From positions 1 to 36,578 of the forward strand of contig JBKQNY010000140.1 in assembly GCA_052145775.1 (NCBI GenBank): DNA of 36,578 nt, in the 5' to 3' direction. The DNA comes from CAVYPR01 sp052145775. Its GTDB lineage: Bacteria; Actinomycetota; Acidimicrobiia; Acidimicrobiales; RAAP-2. Both the position numbers and the translations under genes were made by a program. Shown here piece by piece: positions 22,869-31,645 of the stretch (the first letter of the stretch is position 1; the number at the start of each line of letters is the position of its first letter). A model generated the notes under the pieces. That model made no database searches. It was not told where the DNA came from and saw only the letters and a list, made by a program, of their open reading frames with translations.

Positions 22869-23483
22869 TTGGCGCCCGCCGGCTACCCGGTCGTCCTGGA
22901 CGTGGTGGGACGGCCCTGCCTGGTCGTCGGCGGGGGCCCGGTGGCCGTCCGCAAGGCGGCAGGCTTGGTCGAGTGCGGCGCCGAGGTGACCGTCGTGGCC
23001 CCTGAGATCGACCCGGCCATCGGGGCCCTGGGCGTGGCGGTGGAGCGCCGGGAGTACTAGCAGGGCATGGCCGCCTCGTACCGCCTGGTCGTCACGGCCA
23101 CCGGGGTCCCCGAGGTGGACGCCGCGGTCGCCGACGACGCCGAGCGGGCCGGGGTCTGGGTGAACAGCGCGGACGATCCCGCCCACTGCTCCTTCATCCT
23201 CCCCTCCGTGCACCGCGACGGCCCCGTCACCATCGCCGTGTCGACCGGGGGCACGTCGCCGGCCCTGGCCGTCTGGCTGCGCCACCGGGTCGCCCGTGAC
23301 GCCGGACCGGGGCTGGGGCGGCTGGCCGACCTGCTCGGCGAGGCGCGTCGGCAGATGCGGGCCGAGGGCCGCTCCACCGAGTCGGTCGACTGGGCCGCGC
23401 TGCTCGACGGGGAGCTTCCGGCGCTCGTGCGCTCCGGCGACCTCGACGCGGCCCGGACTCTCCTGCAGCGGGCCGTCGGCTGA
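22869..23483 (+). pseudogene. Precorrin-2 dehydrogenase / siroheme synthase N-terminal domain, with in-frame amber stop
   Basis: One continuous frame from TTG 22869 to TGA 23483, about 204 codons, with a single TAG at 23058-23060. Before it: YPVVLDVVGRPCLVVGGGPVAVRKAAGL, the NAD-binding start of CysG-N/SirC. After it: ASYRLVVTATGVPEVDAAVADDAE and VNSADDPAHCSFILPSV, the rest of the same domain. The family reads Tyr-Arg-x-Gly-Asp where this has Tyr-stop-Gln-Gly. The enzyme oxidises precorrin-2 to sirohydrochlorin, needed for the siroheme of the sulfite reductase next door. It may be a true nonsense mutation, a sequencing error, or an amber codon that is read through. It directly follows cysN. 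Confidence 0.85.
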
Positions 23484-23505
23484 CCGGCCGCCGGGCGGGC
23501 CGCGG

Positions 23506-24003
23506 TCAAGGCTTGGCCACCATGATCACGGAGGCGGCCACCAGCACGGCGGCCACCACGGCCGCGGTCCACGACACCGTCGCACAGTCGCCCGCCAACC
23601 GCCCCTCATCGCCCTCTCCGGCACCGTCGGACAGCCCGGCCTGCACCCTGCGCTCGGCCGGCCACAGAAGCCCCTCGCAGGCGACGGCGGCTACGACCCA
23701 GAGACCGAACCCCCACAGAACCCAGGGTTCTCCCAGGTCGTAGGCGCCGCGCGAGCTCCACAGGAGGAGCAGCCCCAGCACGGGCACGAGGTGGACGACC
23801 CGGCCGGCCCAGTTAACCCCGGGGGCGAAGTAGCCGACCACCGACGCCGGGAGCGGGCCGCCCCGGGCGGTCCGGACCCGACGGGCCATGACCCCGCTCG
23901 CCACCACGGTGACGAGGGCGACAGCCACAGCGGCCACGTGGAGGAGGAGCAGGACGCTGAAGCCGGGCCCGGTCGGCACGGAGTGGGCGGCTGCCGGGGT
24001 CAT
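23506..24003 (-). CDS. DUF2269-like four-helix membrane protein
   Basis: 165 aa with four membrane helices: FSVLLLLHVAAVAVALVTVV, AGRVVHLVPVLGLLLLW, WVLWGFGLWVVAAVACEGLLW and VSWTAAVVAAVLVAASVIMV. A histidine in the first helix (LLLLHVAAV) and another near the second (RVVHLVPVL) resemble the heme- or metal-type histidines of DUF2269 proteins. Start ATG 24003. It is divergent from galT and convergent with the siroheme gene. Function unknown. Confidence 0.6.
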   Translation of the reverse strand: MTPAAAHSVPTGPGFSVLLLLHVAAVAVALVTVVASGVMARRVRTARGGPLPASVVGYFAPGVNWAGRVVHLVPVLGLLLLWSSRGAYDLGEPWVLWGFGLWVVAAVACEGLLWPAERRVQAGLSDGAGEGDEGRLAGDCATVSWTAAVVAAVLVAASVIMVAKP

Positions 24004-24089
24004 CGACCCATTGTCGCCTCCGGCCAGGGCCGTACACCTACCACCCTCGTAAGGGCGATACCGTGGGAGCGGATGGAAGGGGTTCCAGG

Positions 24090-25076
24090 GTGAAGAACCA
24101 ACTCCGCCTCGACCCGCTGTCGGGGCGATGGGTCGTCGTGAGCACGGTGCGGGCCGAACGGCCCGCGGCCTTCCTGCACCGCGCCCAGTCCTTCGAGGAG
24201 GACACCGGGCGCCCGTGCCCGTTCTGCCCGGGCCACGAGGAGGCCAACCCCCCCGCCCTCGAGACCTACGGCCCCTCGGGGTCGTGGCTCGTGCGGGTGG
24301 TCCCCAACCTCTACCCGGCCTTCGAGGGAGACGAGCCCTTCGTGGTCACCAACCGAGGGCCGGTCTTCACCCAGGCCACGGCGGGCGGCATCCATGAGGT
24401 GCTGATCCTCTCCCCCGAGCACGACGCCTCGTGGTCGCTACTGAGCGACGAGCAGACCGGGCTGGTGATGGCGGCCCTACGCGACCGGATCGAGGAGCAC
24501 TCCCAGCGTCCTGACCTGCGCTACAGCCAGGCCATCGTCAACTCCGGACGCGAGGCCGGGGCCTCGCTCGAGCACCCCCACGGGCAGCTCATGGGCATGT
24601 CCTTCGTCCCCCGGGAACTGGCCGAGGAACAGGCCCGCTTCGGCCGCTTCGCCGGGAGCTGCCTGCTGTGCACGACGGTCGACGCCGAGGAAGTCGAGGG
24701 CTACCGGGTGATCTACGCCGACGACCGGGCCGTCGTCATCTGCCCCTTCTGGAGCGCCACCCCCTACGAGATGCTCGTCATCCCGCGCATCCACAGCCCC
24801 CACCTCTACCGCAGCCCCACCGAGGACCTAGTCTCCATCGGCCTGGCCCTGAAGCACTGCCTCCGCCAGCTGCGCGACCTGATCGGCGACGTCGCCTACA
24901 ACCTCGTCTTCCACTCCGCCCCCTACCGGGTGAACGAGCCCTTCCACTGGCACGTCCACGTCTGGCCCAAGGCCACCACCCGAGCCGGCTTCGAGATGGG
25001 AACCGGGGTGGCCATCAACATCGTCAATCCCGAGGAGGCGGCCGAGCAGCTCCGGGTGGCGGTGTCGGCGGGCTGA
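24090..25076 (+). CDS. galT: Galactose-1-phosphate uridylyltransferase (GalT family)
   Basis: 328 aa from GTG 24090, with GGAAGGGG about 8 nt upstream. HIT-superfamily GalT signature: zinc-site CPFC (PCPFCPGHEE), active-site HPHGQ (ASLEHPHGQL; the second His forms the UMP-enzyme), second CLLC pair, and the C-terminal HWHVHVWPK. It exchanges UMP between UDP-glucose and galactose-1-phosphate in the Leloir pathway; some actinobacterial members of the family use ADP-glucose, so the nucleotide is not certain. No galK or galE is in the window. GTG 24063 would add nine residues. A terminator lies about 100 bp downstream. Confidence 0.88.
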   Translation: MKNQLRLDPLSGRWVVVSTVRAERPAAFLHRAQSFEEDTGRPCPFCPGHEEANPPALETYGPSGSWLVRVVPNLYPAFEGDEPFVVTNRGPVFTQATAGGIHEVLILSPEHDASWSLLSDEQTGLVMAALRDRIEEHSQRPDLRYSQAIVNSGREAGASLEHPHGQLMGMSFVPRELAEEQARFGRFAGSCLLCTTVDAEEVEGYRVIYADDRAVVICPFWSATPYEMLVIPRIHSPHLYRSPTEDLVSIGLALKHCLRQLRDLIGDVAYNLVFHSAPYRVNEPFHWHVHVWPKATTRAGFEMGTGVAINIVNPEEAAEQLRVAVSAG

Positions 25077-25172
25077 TTCGCGTCCCCGGCGCCCCGAGGG
25101 AAGGGGTGTACCAGGTGGGAAACGGCGTTCGCCCCTCCGCAGGCAGGGAGGGACCGTCCCCGCTCATCGCCC

Positions 25173-25213
25173 GGGCCCTCCGGTGCCAGGAGGAGCCGAG
25201 GGCGCCTTTTTTT
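25173..25213 (+). terminator. Rho-independent-type terminator downstream of galT
   Basis: GCCCTC(C)GG and CC-GAGGGC form an 8-bp stem with one bulge, followed by GCC and seven T (25207-25213). It is the only hairpin with a clear T-run that I saw in the window. Confidence 0.7.
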
Positions 25214-25484
25214 GGGACCTTCCTCCCTGTTTCACGATCGGACCCTCGATCATGCTGGGGTGTGAACCGGGCAACGGGCACGGAGCCGCCATGGGCGGCG
25301 GGTGTCCGGAGCCCCGAAGTCGAAGGGAGTGGCTCATGGCGGTTGCGGTGACGGTGGCGAAGGCGCCACGCCAAGGACCGTAGGGTCACGGCGCTCGCCC
25401 GCCCACCGGCCCGTCCCGGGCTCCGAACGTCCCGCCGGCGACCGCCGGCCACCAGGCGGCCGACGGTCCCCGTACCCGGAAGGG
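25214..25484. other. Intergenic region between galT and the POR fragment
   Basis: No gene. It holds a GCCGCC-ATG-GGCGGC type hairpin near 25290-25305 and GC-rich repeats. No riboswitch or RNA family was recognised. Confidence 0.4.
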
Positions 25485-25574
25485 ATGACGCCGATGGCCG
25501 GCAGCGGGGACGGGGTCTTCGAGATCCGCCTGCACGGGCGGCGCGGGCAGGGCACCGTCACCGCCGCCGAGTTG
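25485..25574 (+). pseudogene. 5' fragment of a 2-oxoacid:ferredoxin oxidoreductase gamma-subunit gene
   Basis: 30 codons from ATG 25485 (GGAAGGG upstream). FEIRLHGRRGQGTVTAAEL is the opening of POR/KOR gamma subunits (FEIRxHGRGGQGxVTAAEL). After Leu30 the sequence changes abruptly to an IS3-type transposase tail in the same frame. The fragment lies on the plus strand, next to the intact minus-strand POR operon, whose own gamma subunit begins with a different sequence. It is therefore a remnant of another POR gene, not a copy of that one. The 5' end with its ribosome site is preserved. Confidence 0.75.
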
Positions 25575-25788
25575 CGGTCGGTGACCACCCTCGAACGTGA
25601 GCTCGTCCCCCGCTACCGATTCGCCGGCCGCGCCGCGGTTCGCCGGGCCATCGTCGCCTGGATCCACCACTACAACTCCCGTCGGCGGCACTTGAGGCTC
25701 GACAACGTGACGCCGATCGACTGGGAGTTGCGCTTCGTCCGCCGCAGTCTGCAGGCTGCATCATGTGTCCGGCTGACGGGGGGAAGGC
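25575..25788 (+). mobile_element. IS3-family transposase remnant
   Basis: TLERELVPRYRFAGRAAVRR, then AIVAWIHHYNSRRRH, then VTPIDWELRF: the C-terminal end of an IS3-type rve integrase. The end TGTCCGGCTGACGGGGGGAA (25765-25784) resembles IS3-family element tips. The rest of the element is missing. It is fused in frame to the POR gamma fragment. Right after it, MFLDEPTTALE (from 25791) looks like a scrap of an ABC ATPase Walker B, but is too short to trust. Confidence 0.7.
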
Positions 25789-25885
25789 AAATGTTCCTCG
25801 ATGAGCCCACCACGGCCCTCGAGCACAGACGAGCGTGCTCCTTGCTACCAGAACATGGACGAGGCCGCCTGTCGGCGCGCGAACG

Positions 25886-27334
25886 CTATCCCCGCTCTCC
25901 CGCTTCTTCCGTTGCCAGGGCCGCGTCCGAAGACGTCTCGCGCTGGAGGTATTCGTGGATGGCGCTCGCCGCCTTGCGGCCCGCCCCCATGGCGAGGATG
26001 ACCGTGGCCGCCCCCGTCACGATGTCGCCGCCCGCGAAGATCCCCGCGCGGCTCGTGGCACCGGTTGCGGGGTCGGCAACGATGCACCCGTGGCGGTCGA
26101 CATCGAGCTGTTCGGTCGTGCGCGGCACGAGCGGGTTGGGATTGGTCCCCAGGGCGATCACGACGAGGTCGGCGTCCATCACGAACTCCGAGCCGGGGAC
26201 CGGCACCGGCCGGCGCCGGCCGGAGTCGTCGGGCTCGCCCAGCTTGGTGCGGATACATTCGATGCCGCAGACCCAGCCGTGTTCGTCTCCCAGGAAACGC
26301 TGCGGCAGAGTGAGCCAGTCGAAGACCACGCCCTCGTCGCGCGCCCGTTCGAAGTCCTCGGCCCGCGCTCCCTTCTCCACCTCGGAACGCCGGTAGACGA
26401 TGTGCGCCTCCTCGGCACCGAGCCGAATCGAGCAGCGGACTGCGTCCATGGCGGTGTCGCCGGCGCCGATCACTGCCGCCCGCCGAGGCGAGACGATAGG
26501 CGTGTCGTACTCGGGGAACGACCATGCGTGCATCAGGTTCACGCGGGTGAGGAACTCGTTGGCCGAGTAGACGCCCTTCAGGTTCTCCCCGGGTATGTTC
26601 AAAAAGACTGGGGAACCGGCACCGGAACCTACGAAGACCGCCGAGTACCCCAGCTCGTCGATGAGCTGGTCGATGGTGAGCGTCTTGCCGATGATCACGT
26701 CGCGCACGAACTCGACACCGAGTGCTTGGAGGTGCGCGATGTCCCCGTCGACGATCTCCTTGGGCAACCGGTACTCGGGGATCCCGTAGCGAAGCACGCC
26801 GCCGAAGGCGTGCAGGGCCTCGAAGACGGACACCGGGTAGCCGAGCTGGGCAAGGTCGCTGGCCACCGTCAGGCCGGCGGGACCGGAACCCACGACGGCC
26901 ACTCGCTGGTCTCGCCACACGGTCGGCGCGGTCGTCTCGCCACCGGCCCCGTGCGCCCGCTCCCAGTCGGCGACAAACCGCTCGAGGCGGCCGATGCCCA
27001 CCGGGTCTTGGTGTGGGAAGAGGACGCAGCGTGACTCGCACTGGTGCTCGACCGGGCACACCCGTCCACAGATCGCCGGCAGCAGGTTCCGGATGCGGAT
27101 CGTGTCGGCCGCCTCTTGGAAGTGACCTAGCGATATGCTCCGGACGAAGTCCCGGATCGGCACGTTGACCGGGCAGCCCTGCTCGCACACTGGGTCCTGG
27201 CAGTTGAGGCAACGCTCGGCTTCGGCGACGGCGCGCTCGACGCCGTAGCCCTCGGCCACCTCCTCCCAGTTGTGGCGACGCTCCTCGGGGTCCTTACAGG
27301 GCATTGCCGTCTTGTGCCGGTACACGATGGGCAT
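25886..27334 (-). CDS. NfnB / GltD-like NADPH-dependent oxidoreductase (small-chain glutamate synthase family)
   Basis: 482 aa. The two N-terminal [4Fe-4S] sites are intact: C42-x2-C45-x4-C50-x3-C54 and C89-x3-C93-x5-C99-x3-C103. FAD loop VAVVGSGPAGLTVASDL follows at about 145; VLRYGIPEYRLPK is family-typical; NADPH loop AAVIGAGDTAMDAVRC near 290; the closing FAD motif is GIFAGGDIVTGAATVILAMGAGRKAA. This is the family of homotetrameric GltA and of NfnB, the NADPH-side subunit of NADH-dependent ferredoxin:NADP+ oxidoreductase. It begins 5 bp after the NfnA-like gene and no glutamate synthase large subunit is near, so NfnB is the better call. With the upstream POR it would link ferredoxin and NADH to NADPH. 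Confidence 0.88.
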   Translation of the reverse strand: MPIVYRHKTAMPCKDPEERRHNWEEVAEGYGVERAVAEAERCLNCQDPVCEQGCPVNVPIRDFVRSISLGHFQEAADTIRIRNLLPAICGRVCPVEHQCESRCVLFPHQDPVGIGRLERFVADWERAHGAGGETTAPTVWRDQRVAVVGSGPAGLTVASDLAQLGYPVSVFEALHAFGGVLRYGIPEYRLPKEIVDGDIAHLQALGVEFVRDVIIGKTLTIDQLIDELGYSAVFVGSGAGSPVFLNIPGENLKGVYSANEFLTRVNLMHAWSFPEYDTPIVSPRRAAVIGAGDTAMDAVRCSIRLGAEEAHIVYRRSEVEKGARAEDFERARDEGVVFDWLTLPQRFLGDEHGWVCGIECIRTKLGEPDDSGRRRPVPVPGSEFVMDADLVVIALGTNPNPLVPRTTEQLDVDRHGCIVADPATGATSRAGIFAGGDIVTGAATVILAMGAGRKAASAIHEYLQRETSSDAALATEEAGERG

Positions 27335-27339
27335 GACGC

Positions 27340-28176
27340 CTACCTCCCCTGTCTTACGAACTCGCAGGCCAGCTTCTCCTGCTCCCTATAGGTCGTCAGG
27401 CGGTCGCCGGCTTGGCCGAAGTCCACTTGGTGGGCGTCGAAGAACGGACCGTCGACGCAGGCGAACAGCGACTTGCCGCCGACGCTCACGCGGCACCCGC
27501 CGCACATCCCGGTACCGTCCACCATGAGCGGGTCGAGCGAGACTGTGGTTGGCAGGCCCCGCTCGGCGGTCACCTCCGCCACGGCGCGCATCATCGGCAT
27601 CGGACCCACGGCGAAGCAGTGGGTGAACCCCGCGCCCGAGTCGATCAGCTGGGTCAGACGGTCGGTCACTAAGCCGTGGAAACCGAGCGACCCGTCGTCG
27701 GTGCACACGTGCAGCTCGTCGCTCTCACTGCCGAGCAGGTCAGTGAGGATCACGAGGGCGGCGCTCCGGGCGCCGACGATGGAGGTGACCCGCACCCCCC
27801 TGGAGCGCAACTCGCGGGCGAGCGGGAACAGCCCACCAACCCCGAAGCCCCCACCGATCAGCACGCTGTGGCCCGCTTCGGGGAGCGGTACCGCCTGACC
27901 GAGCGGTCCGGCGAAGGTCAAGAACACGTCACCCTCCTCCAGCGCATTCACGAGGGCGCTCGTTCGACCCACCTCCTGGACCACGATCGTGATCGTGCCC
28001 GCCTCCCGGCTGAAGTCGGTGATGCTGATCGGAATCCTCTCTCCCGTTTCGGACACACGCACGATTACGAACTGGCCGGGCCCGGCGTTGCGGGCGACCA
28101 GCGGGGCGTGGACGACAAACAGCTTGGTGATGTCGTTCAGGTCCCGCTTCTCGACGATCCGTGCCGTGGTGTCCAT
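27340..28176 (-). CDS. NfnA-like ferredoxin-NADP/NAD reductase subunit (dihydroorotate dehydrogenase electron-transfer family)
   Basis: 278 aa. FAD-binding region with GERIPISITD, NAD loop LIGGGFGVGGLFPLAREL (about 107-122), and the [2Fe-2S] site D220, C225, C228, C240 (DGTGMCGGCRV ... FACVDGP). One Asp and three Cys is the ligand set known for NfnA. NfnA binds NAD(H) and, with NfnB, bifurcates electrons between NADH and ferredoxin. The gene is 10 bp after the POR alpha-beta gene and 5 bp before the NfnB-like gene, so the complex is encoded as a unit. It could instead be named sulfide dehydrogenase beta subunit, an old name for the same family. Confidence 0.87.
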   Translation of the reverse strand: MDTTARIVEKRDLNDITKLFVVHAPLVARNAGPGQFVIVRVSETGERIPISITDFSREAGTITIVVQEVGRTSALVNALEEGDVFLTFAGPLGQAVPLPEAGHSVLIGGGFGVGGLFPLARELRSRGVRVTSIVGARSAALVILTDLLGSESDELHVCTDDGSLGFHGLVTDRLTQLIDSGAGFTHCFAVGPMPMMRAVAEVTAERGLPTTVSLDPLMVDGTGMCGGCRVSVGGKSLFACVDGPFFDAHQVDFGQAGDRLTTYREQEKLACEFVRQGR

Positions 28177-28186
28177 CGTCTGCTCC

Positions 28187-30481
28187 TCACAGAAGAGGGT
28201 TCTCGTGCTTGGCCTTCAAGCGCAGCCAACGTCGCTCCACCTCGTCCTCGATGGTGGCGAGGGTCCCCGCGTTGGACGGCTGGCACAGGTGCTTGGTCTT
28301 GCCCATGAGCTTCAGCCAGTCGGCGACCGGCACCCGGCGCCCGATGGGTTCGGGGTCGTAGGTGATGTGGGTGATGCCCCGCTCTACCTCGTAGAGCGGG
28401 AAGAAACACGAGTCGACCGCGGCCTGCACCACGTCCACCCCGACCCGGTCCTCGGTCTTCCAGTTGAGCGGGCAGCTGATGAGCACCTTGCCGTACGCCG
28501 TCCCTTCGTGCTGCGAGTACCACTGGGCCTTGGCAGCCTTTGCGACCAGGTCGTCGGGGAACCCTTCGACGCCAGTGAAGACGTAGGGGATGTTGGTCGC
28601 CGCCATGATCTGGGGGGTGTCCTTGTGGTGGAAGGCCTTGCCGAGCTCCTTGGGACCGACATGGCTGGTCGACGTCAGGTGCCCCATAGGCGTCGAGTAG
28701 CTCAGCTGGCTGCCGGTGTTCATATATCCCTCGTTGTCGTACTCGAGGATGATCATGCCGTGCTTGCGGAGCGCGGCCCCGATGGCCGCACCCATGCCGA
28801 TGTCCATCCCGCCGTCGCCGGTGATCATGACGAACGTGATGTTCTCTCCCGCGGGCAGCTCGCCCCGGCGCACCCGCTCGTGGAACACCTCGACCAGCCC
28901 GCTCAGCGTGGCCGCCCCGTTCTGGAACAGGTTGTGGATGTAGGTGACCCGATGGGACGTGTAGGGGTAGCCAGTGGAGACCACCATGGCGCAGCCCGTC
29001 TGGTACAGCACGACGACGTCGCCCTCGATGCCCCGCAGGAACTGATCGATCGCCGGGAAGATGCCGCAGCCGGGGCATGCGCCGTGCCCGGGCACCACCC
29101 GCTTGGGCTTGACGGCGAGCTCCCAGTACGGCGGGGCATCCACCTCGAGTCGGCCCTCGGGCCCCGGCCGGACCTTCAGCAGCCCGCTCGTGGTCTCGGC
29201 GCGGGTGAGCGCCGGAGTGCCGCGGCGCGGGCGAGGCGTGGTGGGGTCACCCGGTTCGACGCCGTAGTAGTCGAAGGGCACCTTCACCGCCCCGGTCCGG
29301 GCCGCCTCCTGGGCCAGGGCGAAGAACTCCTCGGCATCCTCGGCGTAGAAGTCCCGACCGCCAAGGCCGTAGACCCGGCTCAGGCACAGAGTGCGGTTCC
29401 TGGGGTCGTCCTGCAGCGCCGACTTCACCTCGTGGGTGAGGGTGGCCCCGTGGGCTCCGAAGGAACTCGAGCGCTCGCCGATCAGCACGGCGTCCACGCC
29501 GCGCAGGGCCTCGCGGACGGCCTCAGCCGGAAACGGCCGGATAAGGTTTGGGCTCACGACGCCGGCCCGGACGCCCTGGGCCCGCAGCCGGTCGGCCGCG
29601 TCCTTTGCCGTCTCGGCCGCCGAGTTGAGGAGGAAGACAGCGACGTCGGCGTCCTCCATGCGGTAGAGGTCGACGGGGTCGTAGCGACGGCCGCTCAGGT
29701 CCTCGTACTCGGCCAAAACCTGTGGCAGGGCGACCAGCGCGGCGCCCATTGCTCGCTCTAGTTGGTACTTGTTGTTGATGAGGTCCGGGTCGTTCATGTA
29801 CGGGCCGATCGTGACCGGGTGCCGAGGGTCGAGGGCCCTCACCGGCTCGGCGACCGGGCCGAGCCAGGCCTGCACCGTGGCGTCGTCCGCAAAGCTGTAC
29901 ACGCGGCGCTTCTGGTGGCTAGTGAAGAACCCGTCGAAGGCGACGATGGCCGGCAACCGGACGTCGGCGCGCTCGGCGACCCGCAGAGCGACGAGGTTGA
30001 GGTCATAGACGGCCTGCGGGTCGCGCGCCATGAAGATCAGCCACCCGGTGTTGAGGGCGTAGTAGACATCGGAATGGTCGCCGCGGATGTCCAGCGGCCC
30101 GCTGACCGTTCGAGTGGCCAGGTCGAGCAGCATCGGGTAGCGGGTCCCGGACTGCACCGGCAGCTCCTCAAGCTGGTAGAGCAGCCCCTGAGAGCTCGTC
30201 GCGTTGAAGACCCGTCCGCCTCCCGTGGCCGCGCCGTAGCAGATGCCCGCAGCTCCGTGCTCGCCATCGGCCGGCACCATCACGATGTCGTGCTCGCCGG
30301 CGGCCTTCATCCCATCAAGGATCTCGGCAATCTCGGTGGAGGGAGTGATCGGGTAGTAGCCCATGAGGTGGAAGTTGATCTGCTTGGCGGAGAGCGCGGC
30401 CATCTCGTTGCCGGTCCGGAACCCGATCAATTGCGCTGCGCCCCCGGTCGGCCGCGTCGGCTCGATCATTACGGTCGTCAT
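28187..30481 (-). CDS. 2-oxoacid (probably pyruvate):ferredoxin oxidoreductase, alpha-beta fusion
   Basis: 764 aa, starting at ATG 30481, which overlaps the gamma-delta stop (ATGA). Alpha part: GNEMAALSAKQINFHLMGYY then PITPSTEIAEIL, GLLYQLEELPV, GPLDIRGDHSDVYY, DGFFTSHQKRRV. Beta part from about residue 500: PGHGACPGCGIFPAI, YQTGCAMVVSTGYP, and the TPP site GDGGMDIGMGAA ... YDNEGYMNTG, with further Cys (SCPLNW) for the [4Fe-4S] cluster. Oxidises a 2-oxoacid plus CoA to acyl-CoA, CO2 and reduced ferredoxin. Pyruvate is favoured by the gamma subunit motif and the HQKRRV region; 2-ketoisovalerate or oxoglutarate cannot be ruled out. Fusion of alpha and beta is uncommon. Confidence 0.9.
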   Translation of the reverse strand: MTTVMIEPTRPTGGAAQLIGFRTGNEMAALSAKQINFHLMGYYPITPSTEIAEILDGMKAAGEHDIVMVPADGEHGAAGICYGAATGGGRVFNATSSQGLLYQLEELPVQSGTRYPMLLDLATRTVSGPLDIRGDHSDVYYALNTGWLIFMARDPQAVYDLNLVALRVAERADVRLPAIVAFDGFFTSHQKRRVYSFADDATVQAWLGPVAEPVRALDPRHPVTIGPYMNDPDLINNKYQLERAMGAALVALPQVLAEYEDLSGRRYDPVDLYRMEDADVAVFLLNSAAETAKDAADRLRAQGVRAGVVSPNLIRPFPAEAVREALRGVDAVLIGERSSSFGAHGATLTHEVKSALQDDPRNRTLCLSRVYGLGGRDFYAEDAEEFFALAQEAARTGAVKVPFDYYGVEPGDPTTPRPRRGTPALTRAETTSGLLKVRPGPEGRLEVDAPPYWELAVKPKRVVPGHGACPGCGIFPAIDQFLRGIEGDVVVLYQTGCAMVVSTGYPYTSHRVTYIHNLFQNGAATLSGLVEVFHERVRRGELPAGENITFVMITGDGGMDIGMGAAIGAALRKHGMIILEYDNEGYMNTGSQLSYSTPMGHLTSTSHVGPKELGKAFHHKDTPQIMAATNIPYVFTGVEGFPDDLVAKAAKAQWYSQHEGTAYGKVLISCPLNWKTEDRVGVDVVQAAVDSCFFPLYEVERGITHITYDPEPIGRRVPVADWLKLMGKTKHLCQPSNAGTLATIEDEVERRWLRLKAKHENPLL

Positions 30482-31524
30482 CGCGACCCCTCCTCCAGCC
30501 ACGAGAAGAGCGGGACGCGGTGCTCCTCGGCCCAGCCGTCCTGCTCGCGGCGCTCGGTGAGCGAACCGGTCGGGCAGGCGTCGACGCATTTCAGGCAGCC
30601 CTTGCAGTAGTGGTAGTCGATGCCCATCAAGCGCACCGCCGGCTCTTCCTCGTTGTCGTCCGACCAGACAAAGCACAGGTCAGGGCAGACGATGTCGCAG
30701 ATCCCGCAGTGGACACAGGTCTCGGGGTCGAACGCCGGGAGGAATCCCTGCCGTGAGGTGCTCAGGTCTCGCACGATGCTGTTGCCCGGGTCGAGGATTG
30801 CGCCACCGATTGGCGCAACGAGGTAGCCGAACGCCGGCGCCGCCCGCTGGACCGCCCGCCCGGGGTCGCCCGGCGCCGCCGGCCAAGTCGTCATCCTGAC
30901 CTCGCTATACCCGCGGTCGAACGTACGGATGTTCGCATCGACGAGATGCGCGTACCGGTTGGAAAAGCTGGAGCGAATCGTCTCTCTCAGGGCGTCGACT
31001 TCGAGGAACGGGCAGGCCCTGGCGACAGCGCCGAGCATCGCCGTGTTCACCCGGGTCTTTTCCTCCAGCGCGATGCCGAGCGCATCGAGCACCATCACCG
31101 TCCCAGAGCGCAGGCCCAGCTCCTCTCGGATCTCTTCGGGGGACTTCCGGGTGTTCATGATCGCGGTGCCGGTCGCGCTCAGTCCGGCGGCGACGTCAAT
31201 GGAGCGAGCGAGTGCCTCGTGGAAGACCGCGACCACCTGGGGCGACTCGATCGGGCTACTCGTGCGCAGTTCACGGTCGGCCGGGCAGATCCGCACGAAA
31301 GACTTCACCGGGGTGCCCTTCTTCTCCGAGCCGTACGAGGAGAAGTGGGCACCATTTAGGCCCTGCCGGAGGACGACGGCCTCGGCGAGGATCTTCCCCG
31401 CCAGGTGGGCGCCGAGGCCCCCGATCGACTCAAAGCGGATGCCGAAGGACCCGTCGTCCCCGACGCCAGGGATGAGCGGGCCACCCTCGCCCTCACGCAG
31501 CACATCCGTCACAACCGCTGCCAT
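30478..31524 (-). CDS. 2-oxoacid:ferredoxin oxidoreductase, gamma-delta fusion
   Basis: 348 aa from ATG 31524 (GTG 31527 is adjacent). The gamma part opens GIRFESIGGLGAHLAGKILA and holds SSYGSEKKGTPVKSFVRI, the Tyr/Phe-Gly-x-Glu-x-x-Gly-x-Pro motif of pyruvate-type gamma subunits. The delta part from about residue 270 is a two-cluster ferredoxin: CVHCGICDIVCPD and CKGCLKCVDACP, all eight cysteines intact. It accepts electrons from the alpha-beta subunit and passes them to free ferredoxin. It is first in the four-gene POR-Nfn operon. A GGGGG/GGTGG stretch lies just upstream of the start. A DosR-like box lies 122 bp upstream. Confidence 0.9.
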   Translation of the reverse strand: MAAVVTDVLREGEGGPLIPGVGDDGSFGIRFESIGGLGAHLAGKILAEAVVLRQGLNGAHFSSYGSEKKGTPVKSFVRICPADRELRTSSPIESPQVVAVFHEALARSIDVAAGLSATGTAIMNTRKSPEEIREELGLRSGTVMVLDALGIALEEKTRVNTAMLGAVARACPFLEVDALRETIRSSFSNRYAHLVDANIRTFDRGYSEVRMTTWPAAPGDPGRAVQRAAPAFGYLVAPIGGAILDPGNSIVRDLSTSRQGFLPAFDPETCVHCGICDIVCPDLCFVWSDDNEEEPAVRLMGIDYHYCKGCLKCVDACPTGSLTERREQDGWAEEHRVPLFSWLEEGSR

Positions 31525-31645
31525 CACACCACCCCCGCATCGGGTCGGGGGCGGGAACTCACCGTTAGGGCCGCCACGGTTGGACCCCCGAAGTTCTCCA
31601 CGTCGCTCATAGGCTCATGGTGCACCGGAACCGGGGTCCTGACTA

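Noticed and set aside
23058..23060. Amber codon as pyrrolysine
   Set aside because: No pyl genes are visible, the enzyme family does not use it, and a simple mutation is more likely.
25080..25300. Riboswitch downstream of galT
   Set aside because: GC-rich hairpins are present but no known riboswitch core could be recognised, and no intact gene follows on the plus strand.
25302..26396. 364-aa plus-strand ORF
   Set aside because: A chance-open frame joining intergenic DNA, a POR fragment, an IS3 tail and the antisense of the NfnB-like gene.
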